NCBI GenBank assembly: GCA_035498035.1
Contig: DATKAN010000038.1
Coordinates: 1-64,000, forward strand
Length of the DNA: 64,000 bases
DNA from: Nitrospiria bacterium
GTDB lineage: Bacteria > Nitrospirota > Nitrospiria > JACQBZ01
Direction: 5' to 3'
Below the pieces are notes generated by a model that was not told where the DNA came from, made no database searches, and saw only the letters and a list, made by a program, of their open reading frames with translations. Each line of letters starts with the position of its first letter. The stretch's first letter is position 1. A program made the translations under genes and the position numbers. Positions 9,542 through 17,053 of this stretch are shown here, piece after piece.

Positions 9542-10753
9542 ATGATATGCCGTGAGCTCATGGCCGCCCGCGCGCGGGATCGGAGCCCTCTTCAAAGCGC
9601 CCTCTTTCTCGGGCTCGTCCTCGGAGCCGCTTCGGGAGGGGTCACGGGCTGCCGCTACGCCGCCGACCCGCCCCGGGACCAGCCGCCCGGACCGGAGGCC
9701 GCGGCGACGAGCGTGTATCATCCGGCGGGAGACCGGCCGGCGATTCCGGCGGTGGGAGAGTTGATTCCGCGCCATCGCTTTGCCCAGATCGCAAAATCGG
9801 TGGCGCCGGCAGTGGTTCACCTGAAAACCGTCCAGGAGCTCCGTGAAGAAGGCTCCCTGTTTCATCGAAGTCCCGGCCGGGCCTTTCTAAGGCATTTCTT
9901 CAAAAACCTCCTGGGGCTCTCCAGGGAAGTGGTCCTCAAGCAGGAGGGCGTGGGCTCCGGTTTTATCGTCGATCCGGCCGGATATGTCCTGACGAATTTT
10001 CACGTGGTCAAGCACGCTGTTGAAATCCGCGCCGTGCTGTCGGATGAGCGCGAGATGCCCGCCCGCGTGGTCGGCCAGGACGCGCGCGTGGACCTGGCCC
10101 TGTTGCGGCTTGAGGGCGAAGGTCCGTTTCCGGCGGCCGTCCTGGGGGATTCCGCCCGCCTGGAGTCCGGGGAGTGGGCGATGGCGGCGGGCAGCCCCTT
10201 GGGTCTGGCCCAGACGTTCACGGTCGGCGTCATCAGCGCCACCGGCCGGTCGCATCTCGGGATCACCTCCCGCGAAAATTTTATTCAGACCGATGCCTCG
10301 ATCAATTACGGCAACAGCGGCGGGCCTCTCCTGAACATCAACGCCGAGGTCGTCGGAATCAATACGGCGATCATGCCCACGGGGCACGGGATCGGTTTTG
10401 CCATTCCGATCAACATGGCCCGTGAGTTCATCGGGGAGGTGCTGAAAAGTCCCCCGGTGCAAAGGGCCTGGCTCGGGATCGAGGCGAGGATGCCCGTGCC
10501 GGGGCGCGGCGATCGCGACGGGGTCGTCCTGCAATCGGTCCAGTGGCCCAGCCCGGCCTGGCGGTCGGGACTTCGAGCGGCCGATCGTATCATCCGGCTG
10601 GACGATCGGGAGCTAGGAGATGTCGCGCAGCTTCAGCGGTCGATCGTCAAAGGGGGAATCGGGATCGAGAGACGCCTGACCGTTGAGCGGGGCGGTGTCA
10701 TCAAGGAGATTCGAGTTCGACCCGAGGAATGGCCGATGCGTATTTTCCCTTGA
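9542..10753 (+). CDS. HtrA/DegP-like trypsin-fold serine protease, probable lipoprotein
   Basis: Envelope quality-control protease of the HtrA family. The triad is visible: His154 in NFHVVKH, Asp184 in RVDLALL and Ser259 in YGNSGGPL. One PDZ-like domain occupies about residues 300-395, so this is the single-PDZ (DegS/HhoA-like) arrangement. The N-terminus has a hydrophobic stretch (ALFLGLVLGAASG) followed by GVTGC, which looks like a lipobox, so it is probably lipid-anchored rather than free in the periplasm. AAGGA lies about 9 bp before the ATG. Another ATG 4 bp upstream is out of frame. Confidence 0.88.
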   Translation: MICRELMAARARDRSPLQSALFLGLVLGAASGGVTGCRYAADPPRDQPPGPEAAATSVYHPAGDRPAIPAVGELIPRHRFAQIAKSVAPAVVHLKTVQELREEGSLFHRSPGRAFLRHFFKNLLGLSREVVLKQEGVGSGFIVDPAGYVLTNFHVVKHAVEIRAVLSDEREMPARVVGQDARVDLALLRLEGEGPFPAAVLGDSARLESGEWAMAAGSPLGLAQTFTVGVISATGRSHLGITSRENFIQTDASINYGNSGGPLLNINAEVVGINTAIMPTGHGIGFAIPINMAREFIGEVLKSPPVQRAWLGIEARMPVPGRGDRDGVVLQSVQWPSPAWRSGLRAADRIIRLDDRELGDVAQLQRSIVKGGIGIERRLTVERGGVIKEIRVRPEEWPMRIFP

Positions 10754-10778
10754 CATTCTCTCTAACCTGTTGTATTTT
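10750..10778 (+). promoter_or_regulatory. Sigma70-type promoter for ihfA
   Basis: TTGACA at 10750-10755, a 17-bp spacer and TATTTT at 10773-10778. The -35 box overlaps the stop codon of the protease gene. The transcript would have a leader of about 100 nt before ihfA. Confidence 0.65.
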
Positions 10779-10885
10779 ATGTCCAATTTTTTAATCGAGG
10801 AATGATTCCCGAATTTGGCCGATCGAGTGGCCACCGAACGTCGTCGTAAACACCGGTCTTGAGGTCCTAGAAAAGGAGGCGAGGG

Positions 10886-11164
10886 ATGAGAAAAGCCGAC
10901 ATTGCCAATGAGGTTTACGAGCGGGTCGGGATTTCGAAGAAAGAGGCGGCCGAGATCATCGAAACCGTTTTGAACACGATCAAGAGCGTGCTTCAAAAAG
11001 GAGAAGCGGTCAAGATCGCCGGTTTTGGGAACTTCGTCGTCCGAAGCAAGCGGGCGCGAAAAGGGCGGAACCCCAAAACGGGTCAGGAGATCGGAATTAC
11101 CCCCCGGCGCGTGGTGACGTTCCGTCCCAGCCAGGTGTTCAAGAAATTTGTTAACAAGACATAG
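10886..11164 (+). CDS. ihfA: Integration host factor alpha-like / HU-family DNA-binding protein
   Basis: Small basic nucleoid protein of 92 residues. It binds and bends DNA as a dimer. The HU/IHF core is clear: [12 protein letters not shown] at the N-terminus, then the beta-arm region [12 protein letters not shown] with the DNA-intercalating proline, then a basic tail. The strong AAAAGGAGG site lies upstream of the ATG. It is followed immediately by a MerR-type gene, an order often seen with ihfA, which supports IHF-alpha over HU. The IHF versus HU call rests mainly on that context. Confidence 0.88.
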   Translation: MRKADIANEVYERVGISKKEAAEIIETVLNTIKSVLQKGEAVKIAGFGNFVVRSKRARKGRNPKTGQEIGITPRRVVTFRPSQVFKKFVNKT

Positions 11165-11171
11165 GTGGTCC

Positions 11172-11606
11172 TTGAAAAAGAAAACCAGCCTCGCGGCGGG
11201 GGCGCTGGGTCAACCCGAGAAGAGCCTGGACCCGGACTCACGGCCGGATTCGAATGGTCACGAGCGATTATTTTATAAGATCAGCGAAGTGAGCGACATC
11301 ACCGGCCTGGAAGCCTACGTTCTCCGCTATTGGGAAAGCGAGTTTCCGATCCTCCGTCCCCAGAAAAGCCGGGGCGGGCAGCGCATTTACCAGAAAAAAG
11401 ACATCGAAGCGATTCTGAAGATCAAACAGATGCTCTATGAAAAGGGATTTACCATCGCCGGAGCGCGGAAAGTGCTGGCGGCGAGGAACGGTGAACCTTC
11501 CGAAACCGCGGCCCGGCCGCTGTCCAAGGAATTTGTCTACCGCCTCCGGGGCGAGTTGGCCGAAATCCTGAGGATTCTTTCTTCACACGACAAACACCGT
11601 GTTTGA
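11172..11606 (+). CDS. MerR-family transcriptional regulator
   Basis: DNA-binding regulator of about 144 residues. The MerR winged-helix starts near residue 34 ([13 protein letters not shown]), with [14 protein letters not shown] and GGQRIY in the canonical positions, followed by a short coiled coil and no obvious metal-binding cysteines. TTG 11172 is preferred because AGGTGG precedes it. An upstream TTG at 11148 would overlap ihfA. MerR genes of this kind next to ihfA are widespread in bacteria, and their target is generally not known. Confidence 0.85.
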   Translation: MKKKTSLAAGALGQPEKSLDPDSRPDSNGHERLFYKISEVSDITGLEAYVLRYWESEFPILRPQKSRGGQRIYQKKDIEAILKIKQMLYEKGFTIAGARKVLAARNGEPSETAARPLSKEFVYRLRGELAEILRILSSHDKHRV

Positions 11607-11674
11607 TCCCGTTTTTTTATAAAAACACCCCGATTCCTGTCGGCTTGATCTTGGCGCACATTTGAAAACAAACA

Positions 11675-11748
11675 CGGGGCGTGGCGCAGCCTGGTAGCGT
11701 ACTCGCTTGGGGTGCGAGTGGTCGGCGGTTCAAATCCGCCCGCCCCGA
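11675..11748 (+). tRNA. tRNA-Pro(GGG)
   Basis: The acceptor stem CGGGGCG pairs with CGCCCCG. The D-arm contains GCGCAGCCTGGTAGCG, the anticodon stem is CTCGC/GCGAG and the loop TTGGGGT gives anticodon GGG. The T-arm carries GGTTCAAATCC. A clean 74-nt cloverleaf with discriminator A and no encoded CCA, so the tail must be added by CCA transferase. Confidence 0.95.
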
Positions 11749-11770
11749 AAAATTTGCACGGCAAATTTTT
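11748..11770 (+). terminator. Hairpin terminator after tRNA-Pro
   Basis: A perfect 10-bp inverted repeat (AAAAATTTGC, loop ACG, GCAAATTTTT) directly follows the tRNA and ends in a T-run. It is AT-rich, unlike the usual GC-rich intrinsic terminators here, so it may work partly as a processing site. Confidence 0.5.
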
Positions 11771-11856
11771 GGAGCAATGGAGCAATGGACATTGGAGAAT
11801 GGACAGGGCTTCCATTGCGGTCTATTTTCCACTGATCCATTGTTCTTCCAAACCCC

Positions 11857-12645
11857 ATGCTCATTCTTGTCACCAATGACGACGGCATCCAGTCGCCGGG
11901 GATCCGGGCCTTGGCGAAGGCGATGAAGCGGTTGGGGGAGGTCTATGTCGTGGCGCCGGATCGCGAGCGAACCGCGGCCGGGCACTCCCTCACCTTGCAC
12001 AAACCCCTCCGGATCGAGCCCCTGGGCCGCCGCGCGTTCAGCGTCAGCGGGACCCCCACGGATTGCGTGAACCTGGCGGTCAATGAAATCCTCCCGCGCC
12101 GGCCCGACCTCGTGGTTTCCGGCATCAACCGGGGCGGAAATCTCGGGGACGACGTGACCTATTCTGGAACGGTATCGGCCGCCATGGAAGGGACGCTGGT
12201 GGGGATCCCGTCCATCGCCCTCTCGCAACTGGGAGAGGCGCATTTCCATTTTGAAACGTCGGCGCGGTTTGCGACGCGCCTCGTCCGCCAGGTGTATCGC
12301 TTCGGTCTTCCCCCGGACACCCTCTTGAATGTCAACGTCCCCGATCTGCCTCCTCCGGCGGTCAAAGGGGTGCGCGTGACCTGTTTGGGCAAGCGAATTT
12401 TTGATTCCAATAACATCATCAAGAAAGAAGATCCGCGGGGCAAGACCTATTACTGGATCGCCGGAAACCGGGTCTCCTGGGAGGAACGCAAGGACACGGA
12501 TCAGGAGGCGGTGGAAAGCGGCCGGATCTCGGTGACGCCCGTTCATCTGGATCTGACCAATTATACCGCCCTGGCGGCCTTGCGGGAATGGGAGAAACGG
12601 TTGACGCCGTTTCGCCGGCGGACGCGTCCCTCCCGCCGTCCCTGA
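11857..12645 (+). CDS. surE: 5'/3'-nucleotidase SurE
   Basis: Metal-dependent survival protein that dephosphorylates nucleoside monophosphates. The N-terminal metal-binding NDDG (residues 6-9) and the downstream SGTPTDCV and [19 protein letters not shown] segments are diagnostic. The 262 residues are normal. No clear Shine-Dalgarno precedes ATG 11857. It is followed by pcm, the conserved stress-survival pairing of nucleotidase and protein-repair methyltransferase. Confidence 0.96.
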   Translation: MLILVTNDDGIQSPGIRALAKAMKRLGEVYVVAPDRERTAAGHSLTLHKPLRIEPLGRRAFSVSGTPTDCVNLAVNEILPRRPDLVVSGINRGGNLGDDVTYSGTVSAAMEGTLVGIPSIALSQLGEAHFHFETSARFATRLVRQVYRFGLPPDTLLNVNVPDLPPPAVKGVRVTCLGKRIFDSNNIIKKEDPRGKTYYWIAGNRVSWEERKDTDQEAVESGRISVTPVHLDLTNYTALAALREWEKRLTPFRRRTRPSRRP

Positions 12646-12683
12646 CGCCCCGCGCCGGTCCATTCCAATCCGGAATCCGTTTT

Positions 12684-13331
12684 ATGATGATCGACGACGA
12701 ACGCGCACGGCTGAGGATGGTGGATGAGCAGCTCACCGCCCGGGGCATCCGGGACCGGCGGGTCCTGTCGGCGATGGGGCGGGTGCCTCGCCACCGCTTT
12801 GTGGAGGAGGCCCTTCGGGACCGAGCCTACGGCGACCATGCCCTTCCCATCGGCGAACAACAGACCATTTCGCAGCCCTACATGGTGGCCTTGATGACCG
12901 AGACCCTCGCGCTGAAGGGCTCCGAGCGGGTTCTCGAGATCGGAACGGGGTCGGGGTACCAAACCGCGGTCCTGGCCGAGCTGGCCGCGCAGGTTTATTC
13001 GATCGAACGGATCGATGCCCTGGCGTTGAAGGCGCGCCGGCTGCTCGCCGCGCTCGGCTACCGGAACGTGACGATCAAGGTGTTCGACGGAACCTACGGC
13101 TGGAAGGAGGAGTCGCCGTTCGATGCCATCCTGGTGACGGCCGGCTCGCCGGAGATCCCCCTGCCGCTGACCGAGCAACTCGGGGAGGGAGGGTGCATGG
13201 TGATCCCGGTGGGGGATCGAACGAACCAGGTTTTAAAGAAGGTGAAGAAGACCTCCGCCGGCCTCGAGGTCACGGCGCTGAAGGGATGCGTCTTTGTGCC
13301 GCTCATCGGCGGTCACGGGTGGCTGGACTAA
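12684..13331 (+). CDS. pcm: Protein-L-isoaspartate O-methyltransferase
   Basis: SAM-dependent enzyme that methylates L-isoaspartyl residues so that damaged proteins can revert to aspartate. The family marker [10 protein letters not shown] and SAM-binding [13 protein letters not shown] are present. I place the start at ATG 12684 (215 residues), giving the usual length; a longer in-frame reading from 12588 would overlap surE and adds an atypical N-terminus. A second ATG lies directly after the first. Lies between surE and cysS. Confidence 0.94.
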   Translation: MMIDDERARLRMVDEQLTARGIRDRRVLSAMGRVPRHRFVEEALRDRAYGDHALPIGEQQTISQPYMVALMTETLALKGSERVLEIGTGSGYQTAVLAELAAQVYSIERIDALALKARRLLAALGYRNVTIKVFDGTYGWKEESPFDAILVTAGSPEIPLPLTEQLGEGGCMVIPVGDRTNQVLKKVKKTSAGLEVTALKGCVFVPLIGGHGWLD

Positions 13332-13347
13332 AACGGGTGATGAACGG

Positions 13348-14853
13348 ATGCTGAATATCGCGAATACCATGACCGGAAGGAAGGAGCCGTTCCGCCCGGG
13401 GCGGGGCCGGAACGTCGGGATGTACGTCTGCGGCGTGACGGTGTACGATCGCTGCCACCTGGGCCACGCCCGCTCGGCCGTCGTTTTCGATCTGATCCGG
13501 CGCTATCTCGAATACAAAAAATTCCGGGTCCGCTTCGTCAAGAACTTCACGGATGTGGACGATAAGATCATCCGGCGGGCGGTTCAGGAAGGCCGGTCCT
13601 GGACCGAGGTGGCCGAGACCTATATCGGGGCCTATCGGGAGGACATGGGGCGTCTTGGAGTGCGACCGGCGGACCGGGAGCCGAAGGCGACCGAATTTAT
13701 CCCGGAAATGATCCGCTTGATCAAAAAGCTGATCCGGAAGGGCCACGCCTACTCCGTCGACGGCGACGTCTATTACCGCGTCGAGACGTTTAAAGGTTAC
13801 GGCAAGCTTTCCAAACGGAAATCCGACGAACTCCTGGCGGGCGCGCGCGTGGAACCGGACGAGCGGAAGGAGAATCCCTTGGACTTCGCCCTCTGGAAAG
13901 CGGCCAAGCCGGGGGAGCCGAGCTGGGAGAGCCCGTGGGGTCCCGGCCGTCCGGGGTGGCACATCGAATGCTCGGCGATGTCGATGAAGCTTCTGGGGAT
14001 CTCTTTCGATATTCACGGCGGCGGGATGGACCTGATCTTCCCCCATCACGAGAACGAGATCGCGCAGTCCGAGGGTGCGACCGGGGAAACCTTGGCGCGC
14101 TATTGGGTCCACAACGGCTTCGTGAACGTGAACCGGGAAAAGATGTCCAAGTCGCTCGGGAATTTTTTCACGATCCAGGAGATTTTCGAGAAATCGCCCT
14201 GGCCCGAGCCCGTAACCGCTGAGGTCCTTCGTTACTTTCTTCTCTCGACCCATTATCGAAGCCCGATCGACTTTTCGGACGAGGCGCTCCAATCGGCCAA
14301 GGCGGGCCTGGACAATTTCTACACCATGTTCCAGAAACTGGAGGAGCAGACCGAAACGGCGTCCCGGCCGCTCGAGCGGAAACTCGGCGCGGCGCTCAAG
14401 GCCTTTCCGAAAAGATTCGAGGCCGCGATGGATGACGACTTCAATTCCGCCATCGCCATCGGCGAGATGCAGCAGCTTCGCGCGGTGGTCAACGCCGTGT
14501 TGGCCCGGGGAATCTCCCGGTCTTCGTCTCAAGCCGTCATGAAACTTTTTCGGAAGTACGGCGGCTTGGTGGGCCTCTTTCAGGTTCCCTTAATAAATTG
14601 GCGATTCGATGTAAAGGCGGCAGCTATAAGCCATGCCGAAGCGCATGCCTCCGGTACTTCAAGCGCTAAAGCTATTTCCGAGTCACGGGGCTCTGATGAG
14701 TTTGAGAAAGAGATCAACCAATTGGTTATTGCTCGAGAAGAAGCACGGAAAAAGAAGAACTGGGCCGAGGCAGATCGGATCCGCGATGAACTGGCAAGGA
14801 AGGGAGTGGTCCTTGAGGACCGGCCGGACGGAACGACGCGGGTGAGGCGGTGA
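13348..14853 (+). CDS. cysS: Cysteinyl-tRNA synthetase
   Basis: Class I aminoacyl-tRNA synthetase. The HIGH-equivalent HLGH in RCHLGHARS, zinc-binding HIECSAM and HHENEIAQSEG motifs, and KMSKS at about residues 265-269 are all visible. Start ATG 13348 gives 501 residues. Between about 14585 and 14705 the codon use shifts to AT-rich codons (TTA, ATA, AAA) and the protein gains an alanine/serine-rich stretch (ISHAEAHASGTSSAKAIS) before the usual C-terminal anticodon-binding helices. That looks like an in-frame insertion or recombined patch. The last bases overlap the rlmB start. Confidence 0.96.
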   Translation: MLNIANTMTGRKEPFRPGRGRNVGMYVCGVTVYDRCHLGHARSAVVFDLIRRYLEYKKFRVRFVKNFTDVDDKIIRRAVQEGRSWTEVAETYIGAYREDMGRLGVRPADREPKATEFIPEMIRLIKKLIRKGHAYSVDGDVYYRVETFKGYGKLSKRKSDELLAGARVEPDERKENPLDFALWKAAKPGEPSWESPWGPGRPGWHIECSAMSMKLLGISFDIHGGGMDLIFPHHENEIAQSEGATGETLARYWVHNGFVNVNREKMSKSLGNFFTIQEIFEKSPWPEPVTAEVLRYFLLSTHYRSPIDFSDEALQSAKAGLDNFYTMFQKLEEQTETASRPLERKLGAALKAFPKRFEAAMDDDFNSAIAIGEMQQLRAVVNAVLARGISRSSSQAVMKLFRKYGGLVGLFQVPLINWRFDVKAAAISHAEAHASGTSSAKAISESRGSDEFEKEINQLVIAREEARKKKNWAEADRIRDELARKGVVLEDRPDGTTRVRR

Positions 14854-15638
14854 AGGAGTCTTCCGGCCCAAAGACCTCCCGTTCGGACCCCCGGGATAAA
14901 GCAGACCGCATCTTCGGCATCCATCCGCTGATGGAGGCGCTTCAGGGGGAGCGGAGCGTCGAGCGCATTTATATCGCCAAAGGACGGGGCGGGGGCGCCG
15001 TGGAAGATCTGATCCGGCTTGCGCGATCCAAGGGCGTGCCGCTTCATTTTGAGCCCCGCGAAGTCCTCGACCGTATCGTCGGCAGCACCAAACATCAAGG
15101 CGTCATGGGTCTGGTCGCGGCCAAGGCGTACGGGACGCTGGATGCGATCCTGGAGCGCGCCTCGAAACAAGGGGAGGCGCCGGCCGTTCTGGTGTTGGAC
15201 GGCGTGGAGGATCCGCGAAATCTCGGGGCGATCTTACGGACCGCCGACGCGGCCGGATTCCACGGCGTGGTCATTCCGCAGCGCCGGGCGGCCGGGCTGA
15301 CCGAGACGGTGGCCAAGGCCTCGGCCGGCGCGCTCGAGCATGTCGCCGTGGCCCGCGTCGTCAATCTGACCCAGGCGCTTGAAACCTTGAAGGCGGCGGG
15401 GCTGTGGATTTACGGGCTGGACCCCGGCGCGGAGAAAAATTATCTGGAGATCGATTATCGCGGGCCGGTCGCGATCGTCGTCGGCGCGGAGGGGGGAGGC
15501 ATCAGCCGGCGGGTGCTGTCGGGCTGCGATGAGCGCGTCCGTCTGCCGATGAAGGGCCGGGTGGCCTCGCTGAATGTCTCGGTGGCGGTCGGCGTGATGG
15601 CCTACGAAATCCTCCGCCAAAGGACGCCCCGTCCATAA
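14850..15638 (+). CDS. rlmB: 23S rRNA (guanosine-2'-O-)-methyltransferase RlmB (SpoU/TrmH family)
   Basis: Knotted SPOUT methyltransferase that modifies a conserved guanosine of 23S rRNA. The N-terminal substrate-binding domain (IFGIHPLMEAL) and SpoU motifs VEDPRNLGAILR, GAEGGGIS and PMKGRVASLNVSVA are present over 262 residues. It starts with GTG overlapping the cysS stop by 4 bp, a common cysS-rlmB coupling. TrmH-type tRNA methylation cannot be excluded from sequence, but the extra N-terminal domain favours RlmB. Confidence 0.92.
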   Translation: MKESSGPKTSRSDPRDKADRIFGIHPLMEALQGERSVERIYIAKGRGGGAVEDLIRLARSKGVPLHFEPREVLDRIVGSTKHQGVMGLVAAKAYGTLDAILERASKQGEAPAVLVLDGVEDPRNLGAILRTADAAGFHGVVIPQRRAAGLTETVAKASAGALEHVAVARVVNLTQALETLKAAGLWIYGLDPGAEKNYLEIDYRGPVAIVVGAEGGGISRRVLSGCDERVRLPMKGRVASLNVSVAVGVMAYEILRQRTPRP

Positions 15639-15815
15639 GAGAGGGCCCGTTTGACCGAGCCCTCCCTGCTCCGGCGGCTTTTGTTTGACCCGGCTAAGGC
15701 TCGGGCGCTAAATTATGCGAAGGTAAGGCGCGAAAAATTTGCCCGACGTGGGCGGGCCGCGTCCTTCGCCAAGCCGGGGACCCAAACAAAAGCCGAGGTC
15801 GCAGTCCGGGCTGAG

Positions 15816-15989
15816 TCAAACAGGCGCACCAAGAGTCATTGTCGGAATGAGGCCTGAAGCCGGAGGGTGAGAGAGCCGGCCATGCGCTCGAGGACAATTT
15901 AAGATCCAAACCACTCTAGGGGATGCAGTAACGGCTGCGTCCCCGGACAGACGTAATCCGAAACAAGACTCGATCTCCCTCGGACGCAT
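15816..15989 (-). CDS. Possible 57-residue protein inside interspersed element, copy 1
   Basis: A 57-codon frame (MRPREIES start, APV end) lies within the repeat element here. The diverged copy at 24905-25078 preserves a frame of exactly the same length, with about 27 of 57 residues identical and several differences at synonymous third positions (ACT/ACG, ATC/ATT, CGA/CGG). The shared core carries DAAVTAS and VVWIL. The frame stays open further upstream to 16034. No ribosome binding site is obvious and no family is recognised, so it could be a fortuitous frame in a structured repeat. Confidence 0.3.
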   Translation of the reverse strand: MRPREIESCFGLRLSGDAAVTASPRVVWILNCPRAHGRLSHPPASGLIPTMTLGAPV

Positions 15990-16040
15990 ATGGGCAGCGA
16001 AAGAATCCTTCGGCGAAGGCCTCAAACCCGGCACACGGTC
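15838..16040. repeat. Interspersed ~200-bp element, copy 1
   Basis: Aligns along its length with 24925-25135. Shared blocks include GAGGAC plus a TTAA-rich segment, ATCCAAAC, a strong hairpin (GGGATGCAGTAACGGCTGCGTCCC), CCCTCGGACGCATA and GAATCC near the end. The copies differ at many positions, so the family is old, yet the spacing is kept. It lies between rlmB and a convergent lipoprotein gene. No transposase or terminal repeat is seen. Confidence 0.6.
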
Positions 16041-16078
16041 ACGTCTGGAAAGGTTCGGTTTAACAGGTAACCTATCAG

Positions 16079-16933
16079 TTAGAACGACTTCAGCAGTTCC
16101 TGTTTCTTCTCGTTATACTCTTCGTCGGTAATCAAGCCCTCTTCCTTGAGCTTGTTCAGCGTTTTGAGCTTGTCTTCCAACGTGAACGGCAGGGGCGCGA
16201 CCGGGGCCGGCTCGACTTTCGCCGGTTCCGTCGGCGGCGCGGCGGGCTGGGGCGCCGCGGTTTGGGGAGGCGCGTTCAGAAGGGAGGCGTAATCGATGCT
16301 GAGCCACCGATTCGGGGAGACCTTTTCCTGACCGCCGGGGGCCTTGGTTTCTTCTACGAGCGACTGGAAGGGGCCGGGGGTGAGGTAGAAATCCTGGTCG
16401 TTCGTTCCCGGGAAGGGGTTGCCGCCGGTCGGGATGTCCGGTTGACCCGGCTGGTTGCCCATCCGATACCGCCCCAGGATGATGTTGAGATGTTTGTCTT
16501 TGACAAACGCCACCCCGGAAGAGGTGGTCCCTTTATAGACGCTCCGTTGATGGTGGAGGAAGAACACGACCCGTTCGTCGGGTTGCGCGGTCCGGAGCGC
16601 GGTCGCGAGCGGCTTCGCCAGGAAGGCGGCTTCCGCCGGAATGAAGGCCGGCTCGGGGGTCGCCTTGGACTTCAGAATAAGCGCGGAGAGCATCCCCGGC
16701 GGCTCGACGACCTGTATCGATTCCAGAATCCGCTTCATGTCGGCGTCGCCGATGTCCGCCGGATGGTCGAAATGCAGAGGGATCGGCTGCTTCGACTTGT
16801 CCAGCCAGGTTTCCAGGGTGACCGAATTGTAGTTGTCCTCCAGGATCGCCTTGGAAACGGTCCGGCCGGTGGCGCACCCCGCGGCGAAGGCGCACAGGAG
16901 GAGAACCCCGATGAAGAATAACGGCTTTCGCAT
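16079..16933 (-). CDS. Lipoprotein with C-terminal SHOCT domain
   Basis: Unnamed lipoprotein of 284 residues. The signal peptide (LFFIGVLLLCAFAAGC) ends in an AAGC lipobox. A central domain of unknown function is followed by a proline/alanine-rich linker at about 210-245 and a SHOCT module at the C-terminus (LNKLKEEGLITDEEYNEKK), a short helical motif often found at the ends of unrelated domains. AAGGA precedes the ATG. Divergent from ppcA. The function is unknown; envelope localisation is the only firm inference. Confidence 0.75.
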   Translation of the reverse strand: MRKPLFFIGVLLLCAFAAGCATGRTVSKAILEDNYNSVTLETWLDKSKQPIPLHFDHPADIGDADMKRILESIQVVEPPGMLSALILKSKATPEPAFIPAEAAFLAKPLATALRTAQPDERVVFFLHHQRSVYKGTTSSGVAFVKDKHLNIILGRYRMGNQPGQPDIPTGGNPFPGTNDQDFYLTPGPFQSLVEETKAPGGQEKVSPNRWLSIDYASLLNAPPQTAAPQPAAPPTEPAKVEPAPVAPLPFTLEDKLKTLNKLKEEGLITDEEYNEKKQELLKSF

Positions 16934-16963
16934 CGCGTTCCTTCTGGAATAGTGATGGGCGAT

Positions 16964-16992
16964 ATTAAATCACAGTTCCTTCCCGGATGCAA
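16964..16992 (-). promoter_or_regulatory. Candidate promoter for the SHOCT lipoprotein gene
   Basis: On the minus strand, TTGCAT (16987-16992), a 17-bp spacer and TTTAAT (16964-16969). It lies about 30 bp upstream of the start codon in the divergent region shared with ppcA. Confidence 0.5.
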
Positions 16993-17019
16993 TTTTAATT
17001 CGAGGGGCCCGGATTGCGG

Positions 17020-17048
17020 TTGAGTAAGCCCGGGGATTCTGGTATCGT
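17020..17048 (+). promoter_or_regulatory. Candidate promoter for ppcA, predicting a leaderless mRNA
   Basis: TTGAGT at 17020-17025, 17-bp spacer, TATCGT at 17043-17048. The expected transcription start falls at or next to the ppcA start codon (ATGATG at 17054). No Shine-Dalgarno is present, which agrees with leaderless initiation. Confidence 0.45.
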
Positions 17049-17053
17049 TTAGG

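Noticed and set aside
15651-15857. 68-codon plus-strand frame after rlmB
   Set aside because: TTG start, no good ribosome binding site, basic low-complexity product, and it runs into the interspersed element. Not enough support for a gene.
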